Assembly: GCF_015645385.1 (NCBI RefSeq)
Contig: NZ_JADOET010000001.1
Span: 682,001 to 746,000 of the forward strand
Origin: Winogradskyella marina
GTDB lineage: Bacteria; Bacteroidota; Bacteroidia; Flavobacteriales; Flavobacteriaceae
DNA length: 64,000 bases
Direction of reading: 5' to 3'
The notes under the pieces were generated by a model. It ran no database searches. It saw nothing but the letters and a program-made list of their open reading frames with translations, and was not told where the DNA came from. Of this stretch, positions 45,873 through 54,807 are shown in pieces (the stretch's first letter is position 1; every line of letters begins with the position of its first letter). The position numbers and the translations under genes were made by a program.

Positions 45873-47189
45873 TTAGTATCTGTAATGCTCAGGCTTATAA
45901 GGTCCTTCAACCTTAACACCAATATAATCAGCTTGATATTCTGCTAATTCGGTAAGCTCAACACCAATTTTTTCTAAGTGTAATTTTGCTACTTTTTCAT
46001 CTAAATGCTTTGGTAACATATACACATCATTCTCGTACTTGTCACTGTTTTTCCAAAGTTCAATTTGTGCTAAGGTTTGGTTGGTAAACGAGTTACTCAT
46101 TACAAAACTTGGATGACCTGTTGCACAACCTAAGTTTACTAAACGACCTTCAGCAAGAACGATAATATCATTACCATTCACATTGTATTTATCAACTTGT
46201 GGCTTAATGGTGTCTTTAGTATTACCATGCGTTTTGTTTAACCAATCCATTTGGATTTCGTTATCAAAGTGTCCAATGTTACAAACAATAGTTTTGTCTT
46301 TCATGGCCTCAAAATGCTCAGCTCTAACGATATCTTTGTTTCCAGTAGTTGTAATAACAATATCAGAGTTACCAACAACAGTTTCTAATTTCTTCACTTC
46401 AAAACCGTCCATTGCCGCTTGTAAAGCACAAATTGGGTCAATTTCTGTAACCGTAACAATAGAACCAGCACCTTTAAAAGAAGCAGCAGTTCCTTTACCA
46501 ACATCACCATAACCACAAACCGTTACACGTTTTCCGGCTAACATAATATCAGTTGCTCTACGAATCGCATCTACTGCGGATTCTTTACAACCATATTTAT
46601 TATCAAACTTAGATTTTGTTACAGAATCATTAACGTTAATAGCTGGCATAGTTAAAGTACCATTTTTAACTCGCTCGTATAATCTATGAACTCCAGTAGT
46701 TGTTTCTTCAGACAATCCTTTAATTCCAGCAGATAACTCTGGGTATTTATCTAAAACCATGTTGGTTAAATCACCACCATCATCTAAAATCATGTTTAAT
46801 GGCTTACGATCTTCACCAAAGAATAAGGTTTGTTCTATACACCAATCAAATTCTTCTTCAGATAATCCTTTCCATGCATAAACTGCAGTTCCTGCAGCAG
46901 CAATGGCAGCAGCAGCCTGATCTTGCGTAGAGAAAATATTACAAGAACTCCAAGTCACTTCTGCACCTAAAGCTTGTAACGTTTCTATTAAAACCGCAGT
47001 TTGGATCGTCATATGCAAACATCCTGCAATACGTGCACCTTTTAAAGGTTGCTCGTTTTTATATTCTTCACGCAAACTCATTAAGCCTGGCATTTCTGCT
47101 TCAGCCAATTCAATCTCTTTTCTTCCCCAAGCCGCAAGCGACATATCTTTTACCTTATTAGGTACGTAAGCAACTGTTTTTGTACTCAT
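45873..47189 (-). CDS. ahcY: Adenosylhomocysteinase
   Basis: 438 residues; NAD-dependent hydrolysis of S-adenosylhomocysteine to adenosine and homocysteine, clearing the product of all SAM methyltransferases. Motifs: [37 protein letters not shown], the Rossmann loop [19 protein letters not shown], and the C-terminal [14 protein letters not shown] ending EHYRY as in all bacterial forms. Monocistronic with a leader of about 90 bases. Confidence 0.97.
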   Translation of the reverse strand: MSTKTVAYVPNKVKDMSLAAWGRKEIELAEAEMPGLMSLREEYKNEQPLKGARIAGCLHMTIQTAVLIETLQALGAEVTWSSCNIFSTQDQAAAAIAAAGTAVYAWKGLSEEEFDWCIEQTLFFGEDRKPLNMILDDGGDLTNMVLDKYPELSAGIKGLSEETTTGVHRLYERVKNGTLTMPAINVNDSVTKSKFDNKYGCKESAVDAIRRATDIMLAGKRVTVCGYGDVGKGTAASFKGAGSIVTVTEIDPICALQAAMDGFEVKKLETVVGNSDIVITTTGNKDIVRAEHFEAMKDKTIVCNIGHFDNEIQMDWLNKTHGNTKDTIKPQVDKYNVNGNDIIVLAEGRLVNLGCATGHPSFVMSNSFTNQTLAQIELWKNSDKYENDVYMLPKHLDEKVAKLHLEKIGVELTELAEYQADYIGVKVEGPYKPEHYRY

Positions 47190-47288
47190 ATCTTTTTCTT
47201 TGTTTTTATATTTTAAAACGCCTTTGGGTTTAACACTTAAATAGTTAAATTCGCTACATCAAAAATGCCAAATTCGCCTTAGGCGATG

Positions 47289-47296
47289 CAAAGATA
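47289..47296 (-). promoter_or_regulatory. -7 promoter box TATCTTTG (ahcY)
   Basis: Exact TAnnTTTG match on the minus strand about 100 bases before the ahcY ATG. The leader that follows opens with TCGCCTAAGGCGA, a perfect short palindrome. Confidence 0.6.
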
Positions 47297-47319
47297 ATCA
47301 TTATCATTAACAATTCTAA

Positions 47320-47946
47320 ATGCCACTATATAAATCCATTAGTGTAAATTCACAAACTACTGTTAAAATCTGGAAGATTGAAGAATCGTACGACTCTCTA
47401 TTTCAGCCTTTAGATTTAAAACCACAAAGTTTAAAGCGCGTTTTAGGTATGAAAAGTGAACTACACCAACGTGGCTTTTTGAGTGTAAGACATTTGCTGC
47501 ATGAGTTTGGTTATACCGATCAAGATTTGTTCTATGACGATAACGGAAAACCTCATCTTAAAGACGGAAAGCACATTTCAATTACGCATTCGTTTACATT
47601 TTCAGGCATTATAGTGAGTGATAAAGAAGTGGGAATTGATATTGAAAAACAACGTGAAAAAATAAAAATCATAGCTCATAAGTTTGTAGACTATGAGTTC
47701 AGTTATTTAAACACCATAGATGAAGATTCCATTAGAAGATTAACCGTGATTTGGGGCATTAAAGAATCACTTTATAAACTTTTTGCGACACCAGGCATGT
47801 TATTTAAAGAGCATTTTTTAGTGATTCCGTTTATGGTTGAAGATGGAAAAACCGTAGCTTGGATAGATTATAAAGGTAAAAAATACAGATATACAACAGC
47901 GTTTTTAGAATTTGAAGGATTTACTTGTGCCTATGTCGTTCCGTAA
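47320..47946 (+). CDS. 4'-phosphopantetheinyl transferase (Sfp-type)
   Basis: 208 residues. The superfamily motifs are present: VGIDIE at 104-109 (metal-binding Asp) and WGIKESLYK at 145-153, with an Sfp-like N-terminal half (ISITHSFTFSGIIVS at about 86-100). The enzyme moves the phosphopantetheine arm from CoA to a carrier protein. Its stop overlaps the start of the GGGP synthase gene (TAATG), so the pair is co-translated. Possible targets (acyl carrier protein or a secondary-metabolite carrier) are not in the window. Confidence 0.88.
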   Translation: MPLYKSISVNSQTTVKIWKIEESYDSLFQPLDLKPQSLKRVLGMKSELHQRGFLSVRHLLHEFGYTDQDLFYDDNGKPHLKDGKHISITHSFTFSGIIVSDKEVGIDIEKQREKIKIIAHKFVDYEFSYLNTIDEDSIRRLTVIWGIKESLYKLFATPGMLFKEHFLVIPFMVEDGKTVAWIDYKGKKYRYTTAFLEFEGFTCAYVVP

Positions 47947-48671
47947 TGAATAGTATTTACCAAAATATAATAACGTCAAGTGCTAAAAATGAAAAACTTT
48001 TGGCTGTATTAATCGATCCTGATAAGATGACCTTATATGCCGTTTCAGGATTTATCTCTAAAGTGAATCAATCTATAGCAACCCATATTTTTGTCGGAGG
48101 TAGCGAGGTTGATAAAGGCGTAACTGAAACTTTGGTTATTGAGATAAAAAAACACACAAAGCTACCTGTTGTTTTATTTCCAGGTGATGTGATTCAGATT
48201 ACGGATAAAGCTGATGGTATTTTGTTTTTATCATTAATTTCTGGTCGGAATCCAGATTATTTAATTGGTAAACAAGTAGAGGCTGTTCCTAAATTGGCAA
48301 CAACTAATCTTGAAATCATTCCAACAGGCTATTTGCTTATAAAGAATGAAAAAGAAACATCTGTTGAGCGTGTCAGTAAAACAAACCCAATACAACGAAA
48401 AGATATTCAAACCATAAAAGACACAGCAAAAGCCGGAGAATTATTAGGCATGAAATTAATATATCTCGAAGCCGGAAGTGGAGCCACACATGCTATTGAG
48501 TCTAATATCATTTCAGAAGTTAAACAACAATTACACATACCATTAATTGTAGGAGGTGGTATTAGAGCTAAAACCGAATTAGAATCGGCTTACAAAGCTG
48601 GAGCAGATTTGGTTGTTATCGGAACAGCTTTTGAAGACGATGACACTTTTTTTGACAATTTACAAAAGTAA
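47946..48671 (+). CDS. Geranylgeranylglyceryl phosphate synthase-family enzyme (PcrB/GGGPS)
   Basis: 241 residues from the ATG at 47946; a longer reading from 47925 overlaps the upstream gene by seven codons. TIM-barrel prenyltransferase: AVLIDPDKM near the N-terminus, IFVGGSEVDKG, VVLFPGDVIQI, LEIIPTGYLLI, IYLEAGSGA (residues near 180) and IVGGGIRAKTEL with VVIGTAFE (phosphate-binding loops). Archaeal members attach C20 to glycerol-1-phosphate for ether lipids; group II members are known in Bacteroidota such as Flavobacterium. The lipid made here is not established. Confidence 0.9.
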   Translation: MNSIYQNIITSSAKNEKLLAVLIDPDKMTLYAVSGFISKVNQSIATHIFVGGSEVDKGVTETLVIEIKKHTKLPVVLFPGDVIQITDKADGILFLSLISGRNPDYLIGKQVEAVPKLATTNLEIIPTGYLLIKNEKETSVERVSKTNPIQRKDIQTIKDTAKAGELLGMKLIYLEAGSGATHAIESNIISEVKQQLHIPLIVGGGIRAKTELESAYKAGADLVVIGTAFEDDDTFFDNLQK

Positions 48672-48674
48672 ATT

Positions 48675-48736
48675 GTCATGCTGAACTCGTTTCTGCATCT
48701 TAACTAGTTCCTGCAAGGTTTTAAAAACCTTGTAGG
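48675..48736. repeat. Two adjacent interspersed repeats
   Basis: GTCATGCTGAACTCGTTTCTGCATCT (48675-48700) belongs to a GTCATGCTGAAC...TTTCAGCATC family that I recall as very common between genes in Bacteroidota. CCTGCAAGGTTTTAAAAACCTTGTAGG (48710-48736) is a near-perfect palindrome similar to 21858-21890. Confidence 0.68.
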
Positions 48737-48777
48737 TATAATAAATTAAAAAGCTTACCGCTTTGGCGGCAAATAGT

Positions 48778-49038
48778 ATGGAAATATCAGTAGATTTAAC
48801 ACTTTCGCCATTACAAGATGATTATGAAAAGCATGTCATCAATTTTATAAAAGCCTTACGCAATTCGAAATTCAAAGTTTTAGAAAACCCATTAAGCACG
48901 CAAATATTTGGAAATTACGACGAATTAATGCCCTTTTTAACACAAGAAATAAAACGTTCTTTTGAAGATGTGGATATTTCTGTCTTAACTATGAAAGTGG
49001 TTAAAACCAATAGAAGTGATTATGAGCCACATTTTTAA
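48778..49038 (+). CDS. Thiamine-binding-like small protein (MTH1187/YkoF-like)
   Basis: 86 residues from the ATG at 48778 (an in-frame TTG at 48763 precedes it). MEISVDLTLSPLQDDYEKHV and the pattern of a ferredoxin-like alpha-beta fold (VLENPLSTQIFGNYDELMPF, VDISVLTMKVV) match the MTH1187/YkoF family, some members of which bind thiamine. It overlaps the transporter gene by 17 bases and heads a five-gene operon. Thiamine binding is a family expectation, not visible from single residues. Confidence 0.75.
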   Translation: MEISVDLTLSPLQDDYEKHVINFIKALRNSKFKVLENPLSTQIFGNYDELMPFLTQEIKRSFEDVDISVLTMKVVKTNRSDYEPHF

Positions 49039-49654
49039 TTTCTTTTTCGGACAGTATGCCGACTATCAAACCATAGATATTGTCTTAGAAATTGTAGCTG
49101 TAATATTTGGGTTTCTATCAGTTTTGTTCTCTAAGAAGAATAACATTTTAGTATTCCCAACAGGTATGATTAGCACCTGTATTTTTGTGTATTTATTATT
49201 AAAATGGCAACTTTTAGGAGACATGATGATTAATGCTTACTACTTTATAATGAGCGTTTTTGGTTGGTATGTCTGGACTCGAAAAGCAGATGGACAACCT
49301 GAAAACCCAATCTCTAGAACCACTAAAAGGGAAACAAAAATAAGCATCGCAATTTTTATAGCAACGCTTCTTTTTGTTTTTATAGTTTATAAAACATTTG
49401 ACAAATGGACGGGTTGGGTTGCGTATGTAGATACGGTTACAACGGCAACCTTTTTTGTTGGTATGTGGTTAATGGCAAAACGTAAAATAGAAAATTGGAT
49501 CTATTGGATTATTGGTGATCTTATCTCTATTCCTTTGTATTTTTATAAAGGGTTTACGTTCACCAGTTTTCAATATTTAGGATTTACACTAATAGCCATA
49601 TTTGGATATTTAGCATGGAAGAAGCACTTAAACAACAACCTTCAAACTGCATAA
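49022..49654 (+). CDS. PnuC/PnuT-family vitamin transporter
   Basis: 210 residues with about seven membrane helices, starting at the ATG at 49022. The first half shows the PnuC pattern (IDIVLEIVAVIFGFLSVLFSKK, FPTGMISTCIFVYLLLKW) and WYVWTRK after helix 4; WIYWIIGDLISIPLYFYKG is the typical C-terminal segment. PnuC transports nicotinamide riboside; the PnuT subgroup of Bacteroidota is linked to thiamine by TPP riboswitches. The riboswitch-controlled TonB receptor about 3 kb downstream and the thiamine-binding-like neighbour favour thiamine, while the NadR-like kinase after it favours nicotinamide riboside. Confidence 0.88.
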   Translation: MSHIFNFFFGQYADYQTIDIVLEIVAVIFGFLSVLFSKKNNILVFPTGMISTCIFVYLLLKWQLLGDMMINAYYFIMSVFGWYVWTRKADGQPENPISRTTKRETKISIAIFIATLLFVFIVYKTFDKWTGWVAYVDTVTTATFFVGMWLMAKRKIENWIYWIIGDLISIPLYFYKGFTFTSFQYLGFTLIAIFGYLAWKKHLNNNLQTA

Positions 49655-50184
49655 AAGTAGTTTTATTTGGGCCTGAATCTACAGGAAAAACAACCTTATC
49701 TCGGCAATTAGCGAGACATTACCATTCGGTTTGGGTGCCAGAATATGCACGCGTGTACCTACAAGATAAGTGGAATAACGAGCGTAAAACTTGTGAACCT
49801 AAGGATTTACTTCCAATTGCCATTGGGCAAATAAAACTCGAAAACGAATTGGCACAAAAAACCGACTCTGTTTTAATTTGCGATACAGATCTGCTTGAAA
49901 CTAAAGTTTATAGCGAAGCCTATTACCAAGGTACATGTGACCCGATTTTAGAAACATATGCTCTAAAAAATTCTTATGATCTTTACTTTTTAACTTATAT
50001 TGACACGCCTTGGGAAGCAGATGACCTAAGAGACAAGCCCAATGAACGTAAACGTATGTTTAACGCTTTTGAATCCGCTTTAAAAACCTATAATAAACCT
50101 TATATACTTTTAAAAGGAAATAAAAAGGAGCGCTTAGAGTTAGCTGTTAAGCATATCGACAAATTATTAATAAGCAAAACATGA
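49615..50184 (+). CDS. NadR-like P-loop kinase
   Basis: 189 residues: Walker A GPESTGKTTLSRQLA at 19-33, VPEYARVYL, ICDTDLLETKVYSEAYY (acidic catalytic region) and TPWEADDLRDKPNERKRMF, all as in the ribosylnicotinamide kinase domain of NadR. The HTH and nucleotidyltransferase domains of full NadR are absent. It overlaps the transporter gene by 40 bases and the DUF4301 gene by four (ATGA). Such kinases trap an imported riboside as phosphate; in this thiamine-flavoured operon the true substrate could be nicotinamide riboside or thiamine. Confidence 0.85.
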   Translation: MEEALKQQPSNCIKVVLFGPESTGKTTLSRQLARHYHSVWVPEYARVYLQDKWNNERKTCEPKDLLPIAIGQIKLENELAQKTDSVLICDTDLLETKVYSEAYYQGTCDPILETYALKNSYDLYFLTYIDTPWEADDLRDKPNERKRMFNAFESALKTYNKPYILLKGNKKERLELAVKHIDKLLISKT

Positions 50185-51737
50185 GTTTTACCGAAAACGA
50201 CATTATTCAAATAGAATCTCACGACTTAACTTTAACTGCCGTTAGAAAGCAAATCGAAATTTTTGAAACAGGAATTCCGCATACAAATATTTCTGATGCT
50301 GCCACGTTGAATCATGGGATTATACCCTTAAATGATGCTAGTATTAAGGAATATACCGAAACTTTTGAAGCTGAAAAAGATAAAAAGTCGATATTAAAAT
50401 TTGTTCCAGCTTCAGGAGCTGCAACTAGAATGTTTAAGTTTTTGTTCCGATTTGTTGAAGAATACAATGCAAATGAACAATCTCTTAATTCATACATCAA
50501 TAAAACCAATTTAAGAGAGCTTTCTCTATTTATGGTTGGTTTAGAAAAGTTTCCGTTTTACCACCAAGTCTTGAAATTGCTCAAGTCTAAAGGGATTGCG
50601 TATGAAACCTTATCTAATCAAGAAAAAATATGGCATTTTTCTAAAGCTATGTTAGATGAAAATCAACTTAATTTTGGAAATCAACCTAAAGGATTATTAC
50701 CATTTCACGATTATAAAAACAATCATATTTCTACTGCTTTTGAAGAGCATTTATATGAAGCTGCATTATACGCATCGAGCAATGGTGTAGCGAAACTTCA
50801 TTTTACAATTTCTGAAGTTTACAAGAACAAGTTTACTCAAGAGTTTAAAAGTATTCAGAGTCAGATTGAAGAAAACACAGGAGTAAAATTCGATATTTCG
50901 TTCTCATACCAACAACAGTCAACAGATACCATAGCGGTAACTTTAAAGGATAGACCATTTAGAGACTCTAAAGGTGCGTTATTGTTCAGACCTTCTGGAC
51001 ATGGTGCTTTACTAAAGAACTTAAATGCTTTAGATGCTGATATTATTTTTGTGAAGAATATAGATAATGTAGTAGTATATAAGTACAAGGAGGAAGTGGC
51101 AACCTATAAAAAAGTATTGGCAGGAATTCTTCTAAAATTACAATCAAAAGCATTCGAATATTTACACCAATTAGACTCAGAAGAAGTTTCAGAAGCTACT
51201 TTAAGTGCTATCGAAAACTTTTTAACATCTGAATTAAGCATCAAAATATCAGATGAATATAAAAAATATGCCGACCGTTATAAAATTGAATACCTCCAAG
51301 AAAAACTAAATCGGCCAATTAGAATTTGTGGAATGGTTAAAAATGAAGGTGAACCTGGAGGAGGTCCTTTTTGGGTAAAAGACCATAAATCTAATCAATC
51401 ACTTCAAATTGTTGAGTCGGCTCAAATCAATTTAGACGACCCAAAACAAGAAAACATTCTTAAAAATGCCACGCATTTTAATCCCGTAGATTTAGTCTGT
51501 GGCGTAAAAAATTATAAAGGAGAAAAATTTGATTTAGAACAATATGTCGATCATAATGCATCATTTATCACCAAAAAAACGAAGAACGGTAAAGATTTAA
51601 AAGCCTTAGAATTACCTGGTCTTTGGAATGGCAGTATGGCAGATTGGACCACTATTTTTGTCGAAGTTCCAATTATCACATTTAACCCAGTAAAAACCGT
51701 CAATGATTTATTAAAAACACCACACCAAACCAAATAA
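50181..51737 (+). CDS. DUF4301 protein
   Basis: 518 residues, no signal peptide or membrane helix. ILKFVPASGAATRMFKFLFRF near residue 75 is glycine/alanine-rich and resembles a nucleotide-sugar or nucleotide-binding loop; RPSGHGALLKNLNALDADIIFVKNIDNVV near 275 has the look of a nucleotidyltransferase core (GHGALLxxL...D). RICGMVKNEGEPGGGPFWV near 380 is a further conserved stretch. It is translationally coupled to the NadR-like kinase. I do not know a demonstrated function for the family. Confidence 0.82.
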   Translation: MSFTENDIIQIESHDLTLTAVRKQIEIFETGIPHTNISDAATLNHGIIPLNDASIKEYTETFEAEKDKKSILKFVPASGAATRMFKFLFRFVEEYNANEQSLNSYINKTNLRELSLFMVGLEKFPFYHQVLKLLKSKGIAYETLSNQEKIWHFSKAMLDENQLNFGNQPKGLLPFHDYKNNHISTAFEEHLYEAALYASSNGVAKLHFTISEVYKNKFTQEFKSIQSQIEENTGVKFDISFSYQQQSTDTIAVTLKDRPFRDSKGALLFRPSGHGALLKNLNALDADIIFVKNIDNVVVYKYKEEVATYKKVLAGILLKLQSKAFEYLHQLDSEEVSEATLSAIENFLTSELSIKISDEYKKYADRYKIEYLQEKLNRPIRICGMVKNEGEPGGGPFWVKDHKSNQSLQIVESAQINLDDPKQENILKNATHFNPVDLVCGVKNYKGEKFDLEQYVDHNASFITKKTKNGKDLKALELPGLWNGSMADWTTIFVEVPIITFNPVKTVNDLLKTPHQTK

Positions 51738-51739
51738 TT

Positions 51740-52144
51740 GTGGACACAGAGTTACTTAAATCTGAATTAAACTATAAATACGTTCGAAGCTCTGGCAGTG
51801 GAGGCCAACATGTAAATAAGGTCTCTTCTAAAGCAGAATTATACTTTGACCTTAAAAACTCAGCCGTATTTAACGACGACGAAAAACAAAAACTATTAGA
51901 ATTCTTCACTAATAGATTGACTAAAGACGCTATTTTAATTCTCGCTTGTGACGAAAGCCGAAGCCAGTTTAGAAATAAAGCTTTGGTGACTCAGCGGTTT
52001 ATAGAATTAATTCAAGAAGGATTAAAGGAAAACAAAAAAAGAATTCCCACCAGAATTCCTAGAAAAGCCAAAAAGAAACGTTTAAAAAATAAGCGTATTA
52101 CTGCTGAAAAAAAGGCGAATCGGAAGCCACCAAAAGTAGATTAA
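51740..52144 (+). CDS. arfB: Alternative ribosome-rescue peptidyl-tRNA hydrolase ArfB-like
   Basis: 134 residues starting with GTG two bases after the DUF4301 stop. RSSGSGGQHVNKVSSKAEL carries the GGQ motif of class I release factors, here without codon-recognition domains, and the C-terminal 45 residues are very basic (RIPRKAKKKRLKNKRITAEKK), as in ArfB/YaeJ, whose tail enters the empty mRNA channel of stalled ribosomes. It ends the five-gene operon, with no visible link to vitamin transport. Confidence 0.9.
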   Translation: MDTELLKSELNYKYVRSSGSGGQHVNKVSSKAELYFDLKNSAVFNDDEKQKLLEFFTNRLTKDAILILACDESRSQFRNKALVTQRFIELIQEGLKENKKRIPTRIPRKAKKKRLKNKRITAEKKANRKPPKVD

Positions 52145-52284
52145 ATCCCAAAATTAAAAAATCAACTCCCAATGTACTCACGCTAAGTATCAGTGCCGCA
52201 AATCTGTACGATTACCCCTTCCTTTTTCTTTGTTGTATTCAAAAAAAAATTAGTATTCATTATTCTAAAATCTAAAATCTATTA

Positions 52285-52292
52285 TATCTTTG
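52285..52292 (+). promoter_or_regulatory. -7 promoter box TATCTTTG (riboswitch)
   Basis: Exact TAnnTTTG match; transcription would start a few bases downstream, just ahead of the TPP aptamer. Confidence 0.7.
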
Positions 52293-52296
52293 CCGC

Positions 52297-52378
52297 GTTC
52301 TCAATAAAGGGGTGCCTATTATCGGCTGAGATCATACCCATTGAACCTAGAACAGGTAATGCTGTTTAGGAAGCGAGC
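52297..52378 (+). promoter_or_regulatory. TPP (THI-box) riboswitch aptamer
   Basis: The conserved thi-box elements occur in order: GGGGTGCC (52309), GGCTGAGA (52324), ATACCC (52334), GAACCT (52343), ACAGGTAAT (52352) and TAGGAAG (52367). The sequence fits the helices of a thiamine-pyrophosphate aptamer. A terminator-like hairpin follows directly, so thiamine pyrophosphate is expected to lower expression of the TonB-dependent receptor. Covariance-model search would make this definitive. Confidence 0.93.
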
Positions 52379-52384
52379 TTAAAG

Positions 52385-52410
52385 AAAATGTCCTGAGGAC
52401 ATTTTTAGCG
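52385..52410 (+). terminator. Riboswitch expression-platform terminator
   Basis: AAAATGTCC-TGA-GGACATTTT is a 9-bp stem with a 3-base loop followed by T residues, seven bases after the aptamer. It probably forms in the ligand-bound state. Confidence 0.75.
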
Positions 52411-52590
52411 CGTGCGATAAGGTTATCAATGTTTATTTTTTTACTTCTGAATCTTGATATACTTTAATATTCATGTATAGATTCAAAATAAAAAATAACA
52501 TGTAACTTAAGTACTTGCTTGTAGCTCAAAAACATATTTATTAACCCAGAATAATGACCTCTTTTTATTCGATTATAATACTATAGTCGT

Positions 52591-54807
52591 ATGAAATTTT
52601 TATTCAACAATCTCTCAAAAAAAAGTAGGCAGAGATTATCACTTTCAATTGCATTTTTAGGAATTTGTTCAGTTTATGGACAAGAAAAACAACAAGATTC
52701 TACTAAAGTTGAAAAACTAGACGAAGTTCTTGTTAAAGCCGTCCGTGTAGACGCAAAGTCACCAATTACACATAGTAATGTGACTAAAGAAGACTTGGAA
52801 AAACGTAATTTAGGGCAAGACATTCCGATGTTACTTAACTTTTTACCTTCGGTAGTAACCACAACAGATGCTGGTGCAGGAGTTGGTTACACAGGTATTA
52901 GAGTGCGTGGAGTTAGCTCACAATCTACCAACATTACTATAAACGGTATTCCTTATAATGATGCCGAATCCTTAGGGACATTTTGGGTGAATCTTGGTGA
53001 CTTCGCATCCTCTACAGAAAGCTTACAACTGCAACGTGGTGTGGGAACTTCAACCAATGGTTCTGGTGCTTTTGGTGCGAGTATTAATGTTTTAACAGAT
53101 GCCATTTCTAAAGACGCTTCTGGTGAAATTGCTAATTCCTTTGGAAGTTATAATACGAGAAAACACACCGTTAAGTTTAGCACAGGATTGCTAAATGATC
53201 ATATAGAAATTGCTGGTCGTTTATCTAATATAGCTTCAGATGGTTATATAGATCGTGCTTCGGCAGATTTAAAATCTTACTTTTTACAAGGGTCTTATGT
53301 TGATGATAATACCTTAATAAAAGCCATTACTTTTGGTGGTAAGGAAGTCACATATCAAGCTTGGAATGGTCTTGAAGATTTAGACAAATTAGAAAACGAC
53401 CGAACCTATAATACTGCTGGCGAATACACTGATAATAATGGCGACACACAGTTTTATGATAATGAAGTTGATGACTACAAACAAGATCATTACCAGTTGC
53501 ACTGGAATCAGCGTTACGACAACCAATGGTCTACCACATTAGGTTTAAACTACACCAAAGGTCAAGGTTTTTTTGAGCAATATAAAGACGATGAAGATTT
53601 TAGCGATTATGGTCTAGAACCACTAGAATTTAATGGTGAAATAATAGATGAAACGGATTTAATTAGAAGACGTTGGTTAGATAACGATTTTTATGTCATA
53701 AACGCCAACGTGAATTATAAAGCGAATAATTTAGATTTATTATTTGGAGGTTCATTTAGTCACTACGATGGCGATCATTTTGGTGAAGTGATTTGGTCAG
53801 AATACGCAAGCCAGACCGAAATTAGAGATCGTTATTATGATGGAAATAGTTTAAAAAATGACTTGTCTTTATTTTCAAAAGCGAATTATAGATTAAATGA
53901 AAAAATAAGTCTGTTTGGAGATCTACAAGTTAGGAACGTCACCTATAAAACCACAGGAACAACATCTGATATTGTAGAATTTGCAATAGATAAGGATTTT
54001 ACTTTTTTCAATCCAAAAGCCGGAATCACCTATTCATTAAATACAGGTAATGATCTCTACTTCTCTTACGCTAGAGCCAACAGAGAACCAAACCGAACTG
54101 ATTTTGAAACCGATGAAAACATAAAACCAGAACAACTTAATGATTTTGAATTGGGTTGGAGACACAAAAAAGGCAACTTTATATTTAACGCCAACGCGTA
54201 TTACATGTTTTACAATCAGCAATTGGTATTGTCTGGTCGTTTAGATGATGTTGGAAATCCAATACGAACAAATAGCGGAGAAAGTTACCGTTTAGGTTTA
54301 GAACTGGAAGCAATAATTCCGGTGAGCTCTCAACTGACTTTACAACCTAACATGACACTTAGTTCTAATAAAAACAATGAGACTGTTATTTCATTTGATG
54401 ACGAATTACAAAATTTGGGTAAAACAGACATCTCATTTTCACCAAGTATAGTGGCTTCAAATGCTATTGTTTTCCAACCTATTGACAAGCTTCAAATGGC
54501 CTTGTTAAGCAAGTTTGTTGGTGAACAATATATGAGTAATACGGAAGCCGACTTGTCTAAATTAGATAGTTTCTTTATCAATGATTTCAACATTAATTAT
54601 ACTTTAAAAACAGCTTCAATTTTCGACGAAATTATATTTTCAGGTTTAGTCAATAATATATTTAATGTAGAATATGTGTCTAATGGTTATTATTACACCT
54701 ATGACGATACTTGGTCAAGTCCAACTAGTGTAACCACTATTGAAGGTGCTGGATTTTATCCACAAGCCACAACAAACTTTTTAGTTGGAGTGACTATGAA
54801 ATTTTAA
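52591..54807 (+). CDS. TonB-dependent outer-membrane receptor, probably for thiamine
   Basis: 738 residues: signal peptide ending SVYGQ (about 31), a TonB-box-like stretch KLDEVLVKAVRV, a plug domain (PMLLNFLPSVVTTTDAGAGVGYTGIRVRG, NITINGIPYNDAESLGTFW, LQLQRGVGTSTNGSGAFGASI), then a 22-strand-type barrel ending FLVGVTMKF. The TPP riboswitch immediately upstream predicts thiamine or a precursor as substrate. The pnuC/pnuT-like and thiamine-binding genes lie just before the switch on the same strand. The substrate is inferred from the riboswitch, not from the protein. Confidence 0.88.
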   Translation: MKFLFNNLSKKSRQRLSLSIAFLGICSVYGQEKQQDSTKVEKLDEVLVKAVRVDAKSPITHSNVTKEDLEKRNLGQDIPMLLNFLPSVVTTTDAGAGVGYTGIRVRGVSSQSTNITINGIPYNDAESLGTFWVNLGDFASSTESLQLQRGVGTSTNGSGAFGASINVLTDAISKDASGEIANSFGSYNTRKHTVKFSTGLLNDHIEIAGRLSNIASDGYIDRASADLKSYFLQGSYVDDNTLIKAITFGGKEVTYQAWNGLEDLDKLENDRTYNTAGEYTDNNGDTQFYDNEVDDYKQDHYQLHWNQRYDNQWSTTLGLNYTKGQGFFEQYKDDEDFSDYGLEPLEFNGEIIDETDLIRRRWLDNDFYVINANVNYKANNLDLLFGGSFSHYDGDHFGEVIWSEYASQTEIRDRYYDGNSLKNDLSLFSKANYRLNEKISLFGDLQVRNVTYKTTGTTSDIVEFAIDKDFTFFNPKAGITYSLNTGNDLYFSYARANREPNRTDFETDENIKPEQLNDFELGWRHKKGNFIFNANAYYMFYNQQLVLSGRLDDVGNPIRTNSGESYRLGLELEAIIPVSSQLTLQPNMTLSSNKNNETVISFDDELQNLGKTDISFSPSIVASNAIVFQPIDKLQMALLSKFVGEQYMSNTEADLSKLDSFFINDFNINYTLKTASIFDEIIFSGLVNNIFNVEYVSNGYYYTYDDTWSSPTSVTTIEGAGFYPQATTNFLVGVTMKF

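Larger units (their letters stand above)
52145..52590. other. 446-base regulatory gap: promoter, TPP riboswitch, terminator and long leader
   Basis: Contains a TATCTTTG promoter box, the TPP aptamer and a terminator hairpin, then about 185 bases of AT-rich leader before the TonB-dependent receptor. The first 130 bases after arfB show no clear terminator. Confidence 0.7.
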
